From Labia minor (taxonomy: Eukaryota; Arthropoda; Insecta; Dermaptera; Spongiphoridae), in assembly GCA_963082975.1 (NCBI GenBank), contig OY720344.1, positions 5,567,580 through 5,631,579 on the forward strand: a DNA stretch of 64,000 nucleotides. The letters run 5' to 3'. Under the pieces are notes generated by a model. The model had not been told where the DNA came from. It searched no databases and saw nothing but the letters and a program-made list of their open reading frames with translations. A program made the translations under genes and the position numbers. Each line of letters starts with the position of its first letter. The first letter of the stretch is position 1. This document shows, piece by piece, positions 23,399 to 34,407 of this stretch.

Positions 23399-24556
23399 TA
23401 GGGTAAACGTACTAGTAGTCGACCACTTTGCCAGTAATTGACCATTTGAGAGATATTTGAATGCTTCACTTTATATTCAATAGATTATGTTTTATTTAAT
23501 AATAATTTCAAACCAAAAGTTCAATTCAATAGTTGATACTACAAATTAAACTAATCAAATATTTTCTTAATGTGAACATTAACAATTATCAAGGGGGTGG
23601 TCCATTTCTGAAACAAATTTCACATTTTTTTTTTAGAAATTTACCAACGGTGGTCAATTACTTAAATATTCGTATGAATATAGTAATAAATATATTTTAT
23701 TAAATTTATGTACTATTTAAATAAGAATAATTAGAAAAGATTAAAAATAATCAGCTTTGGAGAGACAAAGGAAAAAGTTGGATAACGATAAAAAATAAAG
23801 GGAGAAAAGACAGTTTGTAAGGAACGAGTTAATAGTTCTTAATATTCCAACTTCAGTTTTAAAATATCAAACAAATGAAAATAATTGTCTTGAAGTCAGT
23901 GATGAGGATTCAGAAGTCTCTAAAATTCAATGATTGCATGTTCGAAAAAAGATAAACAAAAAATAATACGTGGTGTTTTTTTTATATGGGAGAATACTTT
24001 CCCGAAAAAATCATACAATTTATTGAAGAAGAAGTCATGATTTTAACGATGAAGAATACAGGAGATTTATGGAAATGTCCAAAAACTACTGGCATCCTTG
24101 ATTTCAATTGGAATAGCGTAGTAGGTACCTCGAGCAATTAGTAAAAAAGAAATGTTTACTAATTCCCGATATGAACTGTAAATATAAAGAAGAATTAAAA
24201 TAAATTTTAAGAAATTATGAAAAATATTGCATTTTATTCCATTTATTGATTTTAAACCTATTTTAGGTTGATCGTCAATTACTGGACTATGGTCAATTAT
24301 TAAAACTTTAGATTTTAAGATGGTCAATCACTAGAACTAAAAATACGTTAAGGAAAATATTATAAAAAAGATATTTAAATTTATATTAACCGAATATTTG
24401 TGTTATAGTTATAATTAAAAATAGTTATATATATATATATATATACAATATGTTAGCACTTGGTTTATTGTTATTCTCACTTTTTTTTAAAGAATTAATA
24501 GTGTTTTTTTATTAAAATTTTTCTTAAGGCGCTCAACTACTGGTACGTTTACTCTA
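23399..24556. mobile_element. 1.16-kb DNA transposon remnant
   Basis: Ends TAGGGTAAACGTACTAGTAG and CTACTGGTACGTTTACTCTA are inverted repeats bounded by TA. Inside, about 23940-24130 reads across frames as YGEYFPEKI..., VMILTMKNTGDLWKCPK and FNWNSVV, resembling a domain near the end of some transposase ORFs. TA borders suggest the Tc1/mariner/pogo superfamily; the family is not certain. Confidence 0.65.
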
Positions 24557-24687
24557 CATAGATTGTTTATGTTAATAAAATCCTAATCTGGTTATAAATA
24601 TATCATTTTTCAATTTTATATGTTTAATGTTATAACAAATGTTAATTTATATTTATATCTTTATTGTATTTGTGATATAAGTAGAAT

Positions 24688-25465
24688 AAATCTAATCCAA
24701 AACATACCTGTTAAAAAGGGGGCCAAGTTCCTATCGGCTATTTGTTTGCCTAAAAAAGGGTTCAAATCCATCCCAATGCCAAGTTTAGATGTACTTCAAA
24801 ATCATTCATAATCATTTTTATCAACAGCCTGATCCACTGGTAAACATTTGGCATTCCAAAGAATCGCCACCACACCCAGTCCTCCGCCTCCTGCATCCAG
24901 GCACGCCACTTTATTCACGTCAACGGTCCATCTGGCCGAAATTCACTTTACCATATACCCAACTTAAAATATGGTATAGTTGTTAAAATACGTAGGTACT
25001 TGGTTTAAAATATCTACAATTTTAATACTTAGAATTAGCAGGTTAATTTATATATTTAAATAATAAATATAATTATACAATTAATCTAGTGTTACGTACA
25101 GTACGAAAACCTGCCAAGTTCAAATTTCTAAGTATTATAATTTTAGATATTTTAAACCATGTACCTACGTATTTTAACAACTATACCATATTTTAAGTTG
25201 GGTGTATGGTAAAGTGAATTTCGGCCAGATGGACCGTTGACGTGAATAAAGTGGCGTGCCTGGATGCAGGAGGCGGAGGACTGGGTGTGGTGGCGATTCT
25301 TTGGAATGCCAAATGTTTACCAGTGGATCAGGCTGTTGATAAAAATGATTATTTTGAAGTGCATCTAAACTTGGCATTGGGATGGATTTGAACCCTTTTT
25401 TAGGCAAACAAATAGCCGATAGGAACTTGGCCCCCTTTTTAACAGGTATGTTTTGGATTAGATTT
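24688..25465. repeat. Large inverted repeat, ~355-bp arms, ~60-bp spacer
   Basis: Left arm 24688-25045 and right arm 25108-25465 are near-identical reverse complements. Each arm has unusually GC-rich sequence for the region (CGCCACCACACCCAGTCCTC) and a B-box-like GGTTCAAATCC. Both arms encode the same ~65-residue open frame (PMPSLD..LQN...QPDPLVNIWHS), which I do not recognise. Confidence 0.85.
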
Positions 25466-25799
25466 CAATACTTTTTTTTAAGAAAGCTTCCTATTTTTTC
25501 CTTTTTGTGCCGCGCCCGCGTCCATTCTTAGCTTTTGAAGTAATTTTGTGTTTAAAAAAATTGCAAATTTTTGTAAATTAAAATTATATTTGTTTATATA
25601 TTAAATATAATAATTTTATTTGTTCTTTTATTTTATAGTTCTGAATTTCCAACTTGTATTGAATAATAAATACTTAGAACTATTAATTAATTAATTGAAA
25701 ATTATATAGAAACTGTTAAGTTATAACAATAAAAATAAACAAACATTAATTTAAATTATAAAGTAAAATGGTTTAACACTATTATATATATTTATAATT

Positions 25800-26080
25800 T
25801 ACACCTAACGCTACTTGTATAGGTAAAATGTCACTTCCGGTAGTCAGATCATGATGAAATTTGGTATCTCAAGTTTTTTCATATTTTTAAATCTATATAC
25901 AAAATATGAAGCAAATATCTCGAAGCAAACTGGTACTTTACTTGAAAGGTAAACGCAACCAGTGTAGGTAAAGTACCACTTCCGGTTGACCGATTTTGAC
26001 GAAATTTTAAAAGAAATCTACAAACTGTGAATAATATCGGTGTACCAAATTTCGAAGTCCTAGCTTGATTAGTTTCTGAC
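25800..26080 (-). mobile_element. Repeat C2 fragment
   Basis: Reverse complement of about 17220-17495 in C1, including the AAGTACCACTTCCGG and TAGTCAGATCATGATG blocks. Neither terminus nor the microsatellite is present. Confidence 0.75.
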
Positions 26081-26089
26081 AAAACCAAT

Positions 26090-26530
26090 GAATTCGTTTG
26101 AATTCGTTAAAATCGCATTGATATTCGATTATAACAACTCAAGCTTGACCGATTTCTTAAAATTCATAATTTTTTGTTAACCTACTTATAACACACGACC
26201 TGTATGCCAAATTTCATAGCGCTAGGACAATTGGAAATACCCTAAGAATTTTGTTGACCAATCAGTGAATCAGTTCCAAAATAAGCTATTTTCACAGGGT
26301 CATATTTCAGGATCTACTGAAGCTATGAAACTATGAAATTTGGCATACTGCTTTAGTTCTAGTATATGACTACGTAGATAAAATTTTATCTCTGTACTTG
26401 CAATAGGCACTGAGATACAGGGGGGTCAAAAGTGACTCCAAACCATTCGTGTAAATATACTTATGGCATGCGCGCGGCTTGCTGGAACTTGGCCGGCGCA
26501 CTGCCGTGCGCATAGATTGACTGTATCAGG
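26090..26530. repeat. Unclassified repeat-like segment with GC-rich end
   Basis: Contains phrases typical of families A-C (CAAATTTCATAGCGC, GAAATTTGGCATAC) but is not collinear with them. It ends in a GC-rich block at 26466-26515 (GCGCGCGGCTTGCTGG...CCGTGCGC). Possibly a further Helentron-like family; only one copy is in the window. Confidence 0.35.
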
Positions 26531-26669
26531 TTTGCTTTGGTATTTTTTAAGAGTTTTGTAAATTAATAAATTAAATTAAACAAATTGGAACTTTGCCAAT
26601 TTATTCACTTATTAATAATAATATATTAAAATAAATAGAAAGAATACCGTAGGATATGATTAAAAAAAA

Positions 26670-27110
26670 TGAGCTGTGGCCAGGCACAGAACCGACCAAC
26701 GATTTCAAATAAATGAATTTCCAAACATTATTATACATATAAAGTATAATAAAAAAATATTTTTAAAACTTGAATTAAAAAGACTAAATTATATTATTCG
26801 TTTTTATTTTTGGTTTAATTGCTCAATTATTAATTACTACTATATTTTAAATGAAATATTTTCCGACAATGAATATAAAATTAATACTTTGTAAACTACC
26901 ACTTCCGGTTTTCGGATATTCTACACCAAAAGTTGATGAATTCATACTACTGATGCATTAAGTAAAAATATACTAAATTTTTTTCAAAATCCGTTGAACC
27001 GTTCAAGCAATACAGGTCTATACGGACACACAATGGACAGACGGACAGACATCATGCTAAAAATACTTTTTTCTGTTAACAAAATGCATGATTCGTGGAG
27101 ATATGTAATG
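26670..27110 (-). mobile_element. Repeat B4, 5'-truncated
   Basis: Minus strand: ends in GTTGGTCGGTTCTGTGCC, hairpin to CACAGCTCA, then a T run. It contains the GTCC tract (27044-27050) and stops at CATATCTCCACGAATCATGC without the ACCGACC start. Confidence 0.75.
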
Positions 27111-27168
27111 TAATGTAATGATTAAAATAAAATTAATAATAATAAAATGAAAGTATTGAAGGATGAGG

Positions 27169-27728
27169 TAATTGTTTACAAAACGGGAAGCTTCAGAGAT
27201 TTGAATGAAACTTTGCCAAATGATTTCTTTTTTAATTCCAAAGAAACATTCCTTATAGAATACTTCTCGGTCTCTTCTCGTTTACAAGATTAATATTATA
27301 TAATTATTTACATATAAATCCATTTACATTTTATTTAGCTACCACGTTTTATTCATTTGACCCACAGAGGGCTTCACTTATTTTCGGAGGGTGGGGTTAA
27401 TTCGGTTTGGATATAGAAAATTATTTAAGAAATTAATTTTTTTTGGATATATGAAAATTAAAAAATTAATTTTTTTAAATAATTTTCCTATATCCAAACC
27501 GAACTTATAAAAACCGGAAATTAGTGAATAAGTGAATAATTAGTGAATTAGTCAATAAACCATTATTTTATGGTTGCTCATTCATATCATAACTAGTTTA
27601 TATGCAAAGTTTAATAATTTGAATCTCATAATCTAAAAGATACAGAGAACTATTGCATAAGGAAAGTTTCTTTGGAATTAAAAAAGGAATCCCCTGGCAA
27701 AGCTTCCCGTTTTGTAAACAATTACCGA
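27169..27728. mobile_element. Foldback MITE family M, copy 5
   Basis: Ends GGTAATTGTTTACAAAACGG and its exact complement. Arms meet around a mirrored 'ATTTTCCTATATCCAAACCG' centre. It is full length, and with M1 it is the best pair for defining the termini. Confidence 0.8.
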
Positions 27729-28191
27729 CGATGATGATCCAAATTAATGAATATACAAGTAGTTTACAAAAGTATTTGTTACTAGCAAATAATTATTAAT
27801 TGATGGGTAGTTTTTTACTCAAAATATGTCATCTAGTAGTAAAGGGAACTACTACCAACTGGCAGGCCAGCCGTCTTAAAATTATCTATCGGAAACATTG
27901 CTAGCTCCCTGACAATAAATAATTATATTACTTACATAACTTTTAATATGAAATAATTTGTTCGTTTCTATTTGGAAAAATAATTAAAAAAAAAAAAATT
28001 CACGTGCCTTTATTCAATTTCATAATAACACTTGATTAGAGATGTTTTCAATTTCATTTTGTTTTTATTTAATAAATCATTAACATAAATTCACAAGAAA
28101 TATACAATGAATATTTTTAATATAATAGAGTATATTAACCTATAGTTTTTTTTTCAGTTTTATGTTTCATTTTGTTAAAATAATTATTATT

Positions 28192-28372
28192 CAAACAGCG
28201 TCCGCTTTAGCATTTATGCCTCCCCGGGCAATAGAATAAATTGCCGCCCCTATATTCGTAATATGTATTATATTCATCGTACATTCATCATCAAAATACC
28301 GCCCTTCAGATTTACCGCCTCGGACAAATGCCCGGTTTGCCGCCCTCTAAGCCGGCCCTGATTCAAGTCATC
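28192..28372 (-). mobile_element. MITE fragment with GGGCCGGCTTAGAG end
   Basis: Minus strand begins AGGGCCGGCTTAGAGGGCGG, followed by CAAACCGGGCATTTGTCCG. The same layout occurs on the + strand at 34815-34975. hAT-like by the CAGGGCCGG-type terminus; no right-end repeat or target duplication resolved. Confidence 0.5.
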
Positions 28373-28875
28373 TTAAATTTGTTTTTATTTTTTGATTGGA
28401 TACGTTTGAATAAAACAAGACAATCATAGGAGCAATTTTCACGATTAATTTTTTTTTTTTTTTAATTTTTAAAACATGTAACAAAATGAAATTTTTGTAT
28501 TAAAATTCAGTGAAAATTTAAACATTTTTTTTTTGTATTTTGAATTTCAAATTTCTTTCCTTCTTTCAATCTCACACATAAATTATGTGATTTCAAATGT
28601 GAATATAATTTATTGAATTTGTTTTTATGAATTTTATGATTATTAAAATTTTAAAATTTATTTTTACAATATCTTATAGTTGTAATTGTTTTTTTCGGAT
28701 CGGATGGATATAGAAAAATTATTTATATTATCATTATCAACATTTGTATTGTATGGGTAATATCGGTTGGTATCTAATCAGAAAATGGAGTAAAAATGGA
28801 AATTATTTAATATTTAATAATCTCCATTATTTGATATGGAATAAATATAGTATTAGTATTAGTAGTTTATAATGT

Positions 28876-28965
28876 ATAAGAAATGTTTCTTTGGAATTAA
28901 AAAAGGAATCCACTGGTAAAGTATCATCCAAATCCCTGAAGCTTCCAGTTTTGTAAACAATAATG
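28876..28965. mobile_element. Solo terminus of family M
   Basis: GTATAAGAAATGTTTCTTTGG through CTGAAGCTTCCAGTTTTGTA matches one inverted arm end of family M. The other half is absent. The remaining sequence from 27730 to 29330 is A+T-rich with no gene seen. Confidence 0.65.
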
Positions 28966-29329
28966 CTTAAAGTTAATGTAATGTTTCTTGGTGTTGAGGA
29001 GACCATTAGAATTGTTAAATAGCAATTGAGAATGAATTGAATTGAAAGAATTGCCCAAACCAGACATAAATAGTATATAAATTATAATATAATAAATTAA
29101 AAATATTGGATAGTAGTTATATTTACTAGTTGTATTATTATTACGAGATACAAAATTGTTTCTAGTCATATAAACTGATAAAATCATATCAAAATAAGAA
29201 AAAAATATAAAATAAATTATAATTTATTTTATATTAATAATCAATGACTAATTTAATTATTAAAAATTAATTCGTTTGTAAATATTTTTTATTGTTTTTT
29301 TTTTATTTTGTATTCGCTTTTGTTTTTCC

Positions 29330-29487
29330 TTGTTGTTGTACGAGGCGACGTCATTTGCGTCTCCCGGTTTCGACTTTATAAAAAGTTGAACACCGGCAAC
29401 CTACCTGAGTAGTTGCCAAGTGATTTACAAACAGGAGGTATCATTGAAAGAATTTAGGCGCTGTCTTTCTTTCTTTCTTTGTTCAGG
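29330..29487 (+). promoter_or_regulatory. Candidate promoter and non-coding first exon, possibly of FAR
   Basis: An island of higher GC in A+T-rich DNA. GACGTCAT (CRE-like) at about 29348 and TATAAAAAG at 29377-29385 suggest a start near 29407. A TTCAG/GCAAGT sequence at 29482-29492 could act as a GC donor spliced to the acceptor at 34382, just before the FAR ATG. All motifs are seen; the link to FAR is inferred from strand, order and the lack of another gene between them. Confidence 0.4.
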
Positions 29488-29599
29488 CAAGTGATTATCT
29501 AAATCAATTTTAACCTTTATTAGTTATTAATTGTTTATTAAAATTATAATTAATAATTCATTTTTGCTATTTCTATTTTCGTTAATTATAAAATTAGTT

Positions 29600-30204
29600 G
29601 GAGTGTCTCCACTCGACTATCTCGCAATTTGAATTGAATTAAATAACATAATATATTATATATTTAAATTAAATTTAATTGATTATAAATTATAAATTAA
29701 AATTAATAAATAATATTTGTTAAACCAGCGCATGTTTGACTCTTTGTTGATGGCACCATGTCACGTGTTGGCGCGTGAAATTTGAAGTGTTAAAAAATTT
29801 ATTCTGGTACTTTCAGCTATTCAATCAAGCCGAAATTCTATATCTAGCAGTTTTATACAATTTTTAATCATGTGAAAAATTATAAAACATATATTTTTAT
29901 TTTTACGGTCACTTTAGAAGAAAAAAAATCAAAACGTTGTAGGTAATGACCCTCTTCCGGTTGAGCTACATTTCTCAAAAGTTGATAGAAAACTACGAAT
30001 TTTGAATAATTCCCGTATATCAAATTTCATATTTCTAGCTCAAACCGTTTTTGCGTAATCTTGTCTACATTCATACATACACACACACAGACATTTTTCT
30101 CAACCTTAGTGAAGATGATTCAGGAACCTTCAAAACGTATAAAAACATCAAAATCTCAACAACGAAAATTTTCGTGATCGCAATACTACCTCGATAGTAA
30201 AAAT
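29600..30204. mobile_element. Repeat A3, near full length
   Basis: Hairpin end GGAGTGTCTCCACTCGACTA at left, body, CA-rich microsatellite (30076-30090), then CGCAATACTACCTCGATAGT (mutated terminal repeat). It lies in the stretch between the candidate promoter and the FAR ATG. Confidence 0.8.
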
Positions 30205-30353
30205 ATATGATTTTTTTTAAAAAAATTAATATTAATTTAAAAAAATAATTTAAAATTTGATAATTAGTAATTTTGAATTTATCATTACTATTATTTTTAT
30301 TTTAATAACGTTTTATTTTATTTTTTTACTTTATTTTCAATTACTTAATATAG

Positions 30354-30355
<2 letters not shown>

Positions 30356-30394
<39 letters not shown>
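30356..30394. repeat. (TA)n microsatellite
   Basis: Uninterrupted TA dinucleotides. The surrounding 30210-30815 is A+T-rich and unexplained. Confidence 0.9.
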
Positions 30395-30396
<2 letters not shown>

Positions 30397-30820
30397 GTGG
30401 TTTTAAGTAAATATGAAATTTTATAAAATATTTGTTTAATCAAAATATAAAAGGTGAATTAATAATTCATTGAGAAAAAAGATCTATATTTATAATTAAA
30501 AAAGTATTATTTTTCACTCGTATATTATAATTATAAAAAGTCAGGGACATAATAATCAATGTTATTATTTACTATTATTATTTTTTTTTTTTTTGGATTA
30601 TTAGTTTCTCGGAGCACTCCTCCCCTTGATAAATATTATTTATATAAGCAAATTTATTTTTTAGTTTCTAAAATTTATAAATTTAAATTATAAAAAAATT
30701 ATATTAGTAAGTTAAATAATAAGAATGAAAAACTATATTCTGGATGTAAATTTACAGTTTTTTTTAAAATAATATATTTATATAAATAACATAAGTTATC
30801 ATTTTCTATAACGATCTATA

Positions 30821-31116
30821 ATTTAGGTTCCCAAACTTTTTTGTGTCGTAGACCCCTTGCCATGTTTTTCGGTTTTGGGTAGACCCCCTAAATTAATTTT
30901 TTATAAAAAAATCAAAAATGTTTTAAGAGCCATGTCGAATAAACAATTTACCTTTTTTTAGAGCCATAATGAATTGGTATAATGTAAGTAAATAATAATA
31001 ATAATAGGCTTGAGATCCACTATCGCCGACCCCCATTTTCATATCATGGCCCTCCAAATTTTTCATTCGCTGCCGTAGATCCCTGGGGGTCGATAAAGAC
31101 CACTTTGGGAACCTCT
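30821..31116. mobile_element. Full-length hAT MITE
   Basis: Inverted ends AGGTTCCCAAACTTTTTTG and CCACTTTGGGAACCTCT. An 8-base target duplication GATCTATA lies at 30813-30820 and 31117-31124, the size typical of hAT. No transposase. From 31120 to 32625 there is otherwise only A+T-rich sequence and one mariner end. Confidence 0.85.
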
Positions 31117-31679
31117 GATCTATATAGATTAGTATATTTACTAAACGAAATGCAAAATAAAAAAAAAATTATTATATTGCTTATGTTTGTCTTGGATGAC
31201 TGAATTATATAAATTCATAATATTACATAAATTGTAGTTTGAATGTAAATCAAATTCAAATAATTCAATGCAATTAAAAAATTCTTTATTTTTGACCATG
31301 AAAATATATAAACATAATATTAATATAACCAAAGAAAAGAAAAAAAAATGACTAAAAAATGATAATACTAATAATAATAAGGTTTGATCGTTTAATTTAT
31401 GTTGTGCCCTTTGATCATTTTACGTATATGTTTAATTGTCCTTCTCACTCACATCTCACAGTTTCTGAATCAAGTTATGCTATTAAAAGTTCCAGTCAAG
31501 GTTAAGATATTTCAACCGAGTTGTTATGTTTTTTTTATTTTACCTGAATATAGAAAGGAAATTAATTAAATAATCTGAAAAAATAGTAAATTTTCATTTA
31601 TCAATGCTTAAAATTATAATAGTAATAAGAAATTAAAACAATTATTTAATAGCAGAACAAACTAAATCATTCCATATAA

Positions 31680-31806
31680 TACGAGGTTTGTTCAAAAGAA
31701 AAGGTGAATTTTGAACTATTTTGAAAAGTATTTATTTATTCATGAATATCCATTTTCTCCCCTTCCAAGTAATTTCCCTCAGTTAAAATGCACTTCGATC
31801 AAATGA
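31680..31806 (-). mobile_element. Mariner end fragment
   Basis: TACGAGGTTTGTTCAAAAG terminal repeat followed by the reversed C-terminal coding end of the mariner also found at 49639. Truncated after about 125 bases. Confidence 0.7.
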
Positions 31807-32629
31807 AACTTTTAGAAATCCGTATAATTTTATAGGTAATATATATATTTCAGCTTTTGATGTGCCGTAAAATTCTAGAAACAATTTTTGTGTGCCGTAG
31901 GTAAGAAAAGGTTGCTGATATAGGTAGATTTTTTATATATACGAATTTTTTTTACAAAATAAAAAAAATTATTTTTTTATTATGTTTATAATCTAATATA
32001 TTATTAATTTTTGATTTCATGATTACTATCAAGATTCTAATTATTAAAAGGATTTTTGTTAAAAAAACTATATATTTTGTATAATTTATTTATTTATTGA
32101 ATTAAAATAAAGGTACGACTGCTTATTCTGCTTAAATACAATCATGATTCTATTAAATTTCATCTTAGAAAAACCTCGAAATTTCAAATATCTATTTTTT
32201 GAAAATTTCTAATCCATTGGTGTATAGATAACTAAGTTTACATTTTCATAAAAGTACTCTTCAAACCTACTGCAGTGCAATTATTAAATATTCCTATTAC
32301 TGTACATATTTCATTTAAAAGCATACTTGTATAAAAACATTTCAATCAATGGATTGAATAATCATTTACTAGAAATTATATAATTTATGTATATAATAAT
32401 TAAAATAATTATTTTAAAATAAACAATTGTTAATTCATGCGATAATTGTTCTTGATTTTGATGATATAAAAAAAAATTCAAATTATTAATACAAATGACC
32501 TTAAATAAAATTATTTATTTAATATAAAAAAATAAAGATTGTATCCAAATATACATTAATTAACATTCTAAACCGCTTCAGGAAATTATCATGACAAAAT
32601 TTTCAAGGTTCAATTTTCTTTCATAAAAA

Positions 32630-33409
32630 TAAGTTGACCTGTGGCCAGGTCCGAACCGACCGACGGTTTGAAGTAAATTAATTTCCAGCTACAGAAACAA
32701 TTTCAAATAATTTTAATATATCTATTAATGTAATAAAAAACAGATATGGATAGAACATAAATATTTTTAATTTTATTTTATTTATAATATATAGCTGAAG
32801 TAGCCGGCGTTACCCGAGGCTGTGACGTCATGAAAGGCTGGGTGACGTCATATAATTTTAAATTAAGAAAAACATAATGAAGATGATTTTTCCCGAGGAT
32901 AAAACCAATACATTCGTGGTGATATGTAAAAAAATCTCCTTATCTGAAATTTGGTGCGAAAATAACCCTTCCCTTCTTATCGTCGATCGCTAATACTACC
33001 ACTTCCGGTTTCCGGATTTGTACCAAAAGTTGATCAATTCATCCCACTGATGCATTAAGTAAAGATACCAAATTTCATCAAAATCGGTTGAGCCGTTCAG
33101 GCTGTACACATCTATACGGACGGACGGACGGACGGACGGACCACTTCCGGTTTCCGGATTTGCACCAAAAGTTGATCAATTCATCCCACTGATGCATTAA
33201 GTAAATATACAAAATTTCATCAAAATCGGTTGAGCCGTTCAGGCTGTACACATCTATACGGACGGACGGACGGACGGACGGACGGACAGACATCATGCTA
33301 AAAATACTTTTTTCTGATAAGAAAATGCATGATTCGTGGAGATATGTAAAAATCTCCACATGTGAAATTTGGTGTGAAAACAATACCTCCCTTACTATCG
33401 TCGGTCGGT
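32630..33409 (-). mobile_element. Repeat B5, full length with internal tandem duplication
   Basis: Both termini present: CTGTGGCCAGG...GAACCGACCGACGG at left and TACTATCGTCGGTCGGT at right. A unit of about 142-148 bases (from CCACTTCCGGTTTCCGG to the GGAC tract) occurs twice in tandem at 33000-33141 and 33142-33290, each ending in (GGAC)n. Confidence 0.8.
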
Positions 33410-33514
33410 AATAATCAAATTAGATAATAGCTATTTTAAGATGCTTTTTTTCTATTATTATTATTATTATTACTATTACTATATAATTATTATTATTATC
33501 GAGTTGTTACACTA

Positions 33515-33605
33515 GGTACCGGTTAACTTTTACTTGCCCTACTATTCTTTTCTTTTTCATGGGCTAGTATCGTCCGAGATTCGTAGAGGGAATTCATACC
33601 AACGC
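33515..33605 (-). mobile_element. LINE 3'-end fragment
   Basis: GAATTCCCTCTACGAATCTC and TCGGACGATACTAGCCC (minus strand) resemble the region beyond the C-terminal ORF pieces at 45545 and 58230. Short and tentative. Confidence 0.35.
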
Positions 33606-33617
33606 CTTTAGATAAGC

Positions 33618-34130
33618 ATTTTTACTATCTCGCCAGAAATAGTATTGCGATCACGAAAATTTTCGATGTTGAGATTTTGATGTTTTGAGCTAGAATAATG
33701 AAATTTGAAATACCCGAATTATTCAAAATTTGTAGTTTTCTATCAACTTTTGAGAAATGTAGCTCATTTGGAAGAGAGTCATTACCTACAACGTTTTGAT
33801 ATTTTTTCCTCTAAAGTGACCGTAAAAATAAAGATATATGTTTGATAGTTTTTCACATGATTAAAAATTGTATAAAACTGCTATATATAGAATTTCAGCT
33901 TGATTGAATCGCTGAAAGTACTAGAATTAATTTTTTAACACTGCAAATCACGCGCTAGCACGTGACGTGGTGCCATCAACAAAGAGCCAAACATGCGCTG
34001 GTTTAATAAATATTATTTATTAATTTTAATTTATAATTAATAATTAATTAAATTTAAATATAAATATAATATATTCTGTTATTTAATCCAATTGAAATTG
34101 CGAGATAATCGAGTGGAGACACTCCAGCTT
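33618..34130. mobile_element. Repeat A4, just upstream of FAR
   Basis: Reverse of A3: TTTACTATCTCGCCAGA start, body without an expanded microsatellite, GAGATAATCGAGTGGAGACA, ACTCCAGCTTA end in T-rich sequence. It ends 278 bases before the FAR ATG. Confidence 0.8.
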
Positions 34131-34382
34131 ATTATTTTCTTTTAATTGTTCTGAGATTTTTATAATATAATTAATAAATATTTAGACAATAATATTATAC
34201 CACCAAGTTATTCATGTCATATTCAAATTTTAAAATTTTATTACTTACAACTTTGATATGCACAAATCAGGGCGTAAACAAAAACAAAATCAAATAACTT
34301 TTTCCTATTTAATTTTCATAAATATTCATTAATTATAATTAGTTATTAATTTTATTTGTATGTTAATTTATATTTTCAACAG

Positions 34383-34407
34383 GAAAAATCAATAAAATTA
34401 AGATATA
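34383..34407 (+). promoter_or_regulatory. FAR 5' UTR segment after splice acceptor
   Basis: TATATTTTCAACAG at 34369-34382 is a good splice acceptor 25 bases before the ATG, so the transcript probably starts in an upstream non-coding exon. The ATG context (AAGATATAATGG) is unremarkable. Confidence 0.55.

Noticed and set aside
33078-33383. 101-codon open frame with SVRPSVRPSVR repeats
   Set aside because: Translation of the GGAC tracts and duplicated unit of repeat B5.
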